Shown one piece after another: positions 14,636 through 15,819 of a stretch of 15,819 nucleotides of DNA. Source of the DNA: Desulfobulbaceae bacterium (GTDB lineage Bacteria > Desulfobacterota > Desulfobulbia > Desulfobulbales > Desulfobulbaceae). A program made the position numbers and the translations under genes. The stretch covers positions 1-15,819 of the forward strand of contig JALXCX010000319.1 in NCBI GenBank assembly GCA_026990725.1, read 5' to 3'. The notes below the pieces were generated by a model. It was not told where the DNA came from and made no database searches. It saw only the letters and a program-made list of their open reading frames with translations. The first letter of the stretch is position 1. Each line of letters opens with the position of its first letter.

Positions 14636-15819
14636 TCACGTTACCCGAAAAACTTCTTCCAACGTTGTTAACCCGGCCAGTACTTTGCGCAATCCGTCCT
14701 GACGAAGAGTACGCATCCCCATGGCCAGAGAAGACAACGCCTGCCGTTTAATCTCACCGGAATCCGAGGTCTTGAGGATAAGACTCTTTAATGGATCATT
14801 TAAAATCATGAGCTCAAAGATCCCCAGCCGCCCCTGATACCCGGTCCCCATACATTCCGGACAACCACGTCCATGGTAAAGAAGCCTGTCGCCAAATTTA
14901 ATGGGCGAAACACCGACCCTTGCCAGATATTCGGAATCCGGCTTATATGAATCCTTGCAATGTGGACAAATCTGCCGGACCAGCCTCTGGGCAAGAATGG
15001 CATTTACTGAAGAAGAGACAAGAAAAGGTTCCACGCCCATATCGATGAGCCGGGTAATGGCACTGGCTGCATCATTGGTATGCAGAGTGGAAAAAACAAG
15101 ATGCCCGGTCAGCGCAGACTGAATAGCAATCTCCGCTGTTTCAAGATCACGAATCTCACCAACCAGAATGATATCAGGATCCTGACGGACAATGGTACGA
15201 AGCCCGTTGGAAAAAGTCAGGCCGATTTTTGAATTAACCTGCATCTGACTGATGCCGTTAATCTGGTACTCTATGGGGTCTTCAACCGTGATAATATTGA
15301 CATCAGGTTTATTAAGAATAGACAGAGTGGAATAAAGCGTTGTGGTCTTCCCGCTGCCAGTCGGGCCGGTAACCAGAATAATGCCAAATGGTGCCTTGAT
15401 CAGCTGCCTGAACCTATCCAGATCGTGCTTGGCCATGCCCAGTGTTTCCAGAGAAAGCAGCACGGTTGATTTATTCAGCAAACGCATAACCACTCGTTCG
15501 CCATACGCTGTCGGCAGAGTCGACACACGCAGGTCGATATTTTTTTCACCTATCTTAATCTCAATGCGGCCGTCCTGGGGCAACCGCTTTTCAGCTATAT
15601 CCATTTTAGCCATAATTTTGATTCGGGATATAAGACGGGACTGGACATGCTTGGGCGGAGAGTACATGTCATACAGGATACCATCCACCCGCTTACGAAT
15701 CTTTATCCGGTCTTTATAGGACTCAATATGAACATCACTTGCATTATCCCGAACAGCCTGAGAGAGGACCAGGTTAACAAGTTTAATGACCGGAGCATCA
15801 CTGGTATCATCAAGAAGAT
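14636..15819 (-). CDS. gspE: type II secretion / type IV pilus assembly ATPase GspE (N-terminus beyond the window)
   Basis: Hexameric cytoplasmic ATPase powering pseudopilus or pilus assembly. About 393 C-terminal residues are visible. The frame stays open to the window edge, where it reads DDTSDAPVIKLVNLVL and ASDVHIE, the conserved region before the core, so the N-terminal domains are missing only because the window ends. The core holds Walker A GPTGSGKTT (about 15341-15367), the Asp box ITVEDPIEY, Walker B DIILVGEIRD, the His box STLHTNDAASAITRL, and a zinc-binding pair CPHC...CPEC typical of GspE/PilB. The stop is TGA at 14636-14638. It is convergent with gspF, with 111 bases between the stops and no convincing terminator there. 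GspE and PilB are hard to tell apart without the N-terminus. Confidence 0.93.
   Translation of the reverse strand, partial: LLDDTSDAPVIKLVNLVLSQAVRDNASDVHIESYKDRIKIRKRVDGILYDMYSPPKHVQSRLISRIKIMAKMDIAEKRLPQDGRIEIKIGEKNIDLRVSTLPTAYGERVVMRLLNKSTVLLSLETLGMAKHDLDRFRQLIKAPFGIILVTGPTGSGKTTTLYSTLSILNKPDVNIITVEDPIEYQINGISQMQVNSKIGLTFSNGLRTIVRQDPDIILVGEIRDLETAEIAIQSALTGHLVFSTLHTNDAASAITRLIDMGVEPFLVSSSVNAILAQRLVRQICPHCKDSYKPDSEYLARVGVSPIKFGDRLLYHGRGCPECMGTGYQGRLGIFELMILNDPLKSLILKTSDSGEIKRQALSSLAMGMRTLRQDGLRKVLAGLTTLEEVFRVT

Noticed and set aside
1..15819. CRISPR array, transposon, phage or toxin-antitoxin system
   Set aside because: No regularly spaced direct repeats, transposase, integrase or paired small genes were seen on either strand; large opposite-strand frames are shadows of the real genes.

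Overview
This window looks like the chromosome of an anaerobic Desulfobacterota (deltaproteobacterial) species, probably near the Desulfobulbales. That is an inference from gene content: a UGA-containing SelW-like selenoprotein, a PP-loop tRNA thiolase with an NFACT-R-like domain, and a scattered gspE/gspF pair are all at home there. No rRNA, tRNA, CRISPR array, transposase or phage gene was seen. The genes are almost all housekeeping, and there is no gene-free stretch over 300 bases.

Layout. 1-2076 (+): a possible tail of an upstream gene with a hairpin/T-run, then a long-chain polyprenyl diphosphate synthase (ispB-like, quinone side chain) and a divergent polysaccharide deacetylase (YibQ family, predicted lipoprotein). 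2248-4353 (-): a long RelA/SpoT homologue with an intact ppGpp hydrolase but a degenerate synthetase. 4566-6764 (+): ribonuclease R, divergent from it. 6965-9310 (+): an unrecognised membrane-anchored coiled-coil protein and a strong terminator, then trmJ (tRNA ribose methylation) overlapping a YfeH/SLC10A7-type transporter. 9425-12180 (-): recN followed by a ThiI-like/NFACT-R tRNA thiolase, apparently one operon. 12313-12819 (+): a DtxR/MntR-family regulator. 12839-13060 (-): a short SelT/SelW/SelH-family gene whose CxxU motif is encoded with an in-frame TGA followed by a SECIS-like hairpin. 13298-14524 (+): gspF. 14636-15819 (-): gspE, cut by the window end and convergent with gspF.

Themes. 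RNA metabolism recurs (RNase R, TrmJ, the predicted tRNA thiolase), as do redox and metal handling (selenoprotein, DtxR-type regulator, a thiolase with a possible Fe-S site). The most unusual items are the selenocysteine gene, which a standard gene caller would miss or split, the hydrolase-only RSH protein, and the thiolase carrying a CxxC plus a distal Cys and an NFACT-R-like RNA-binding domain. No wholly new multi-gene system was found.
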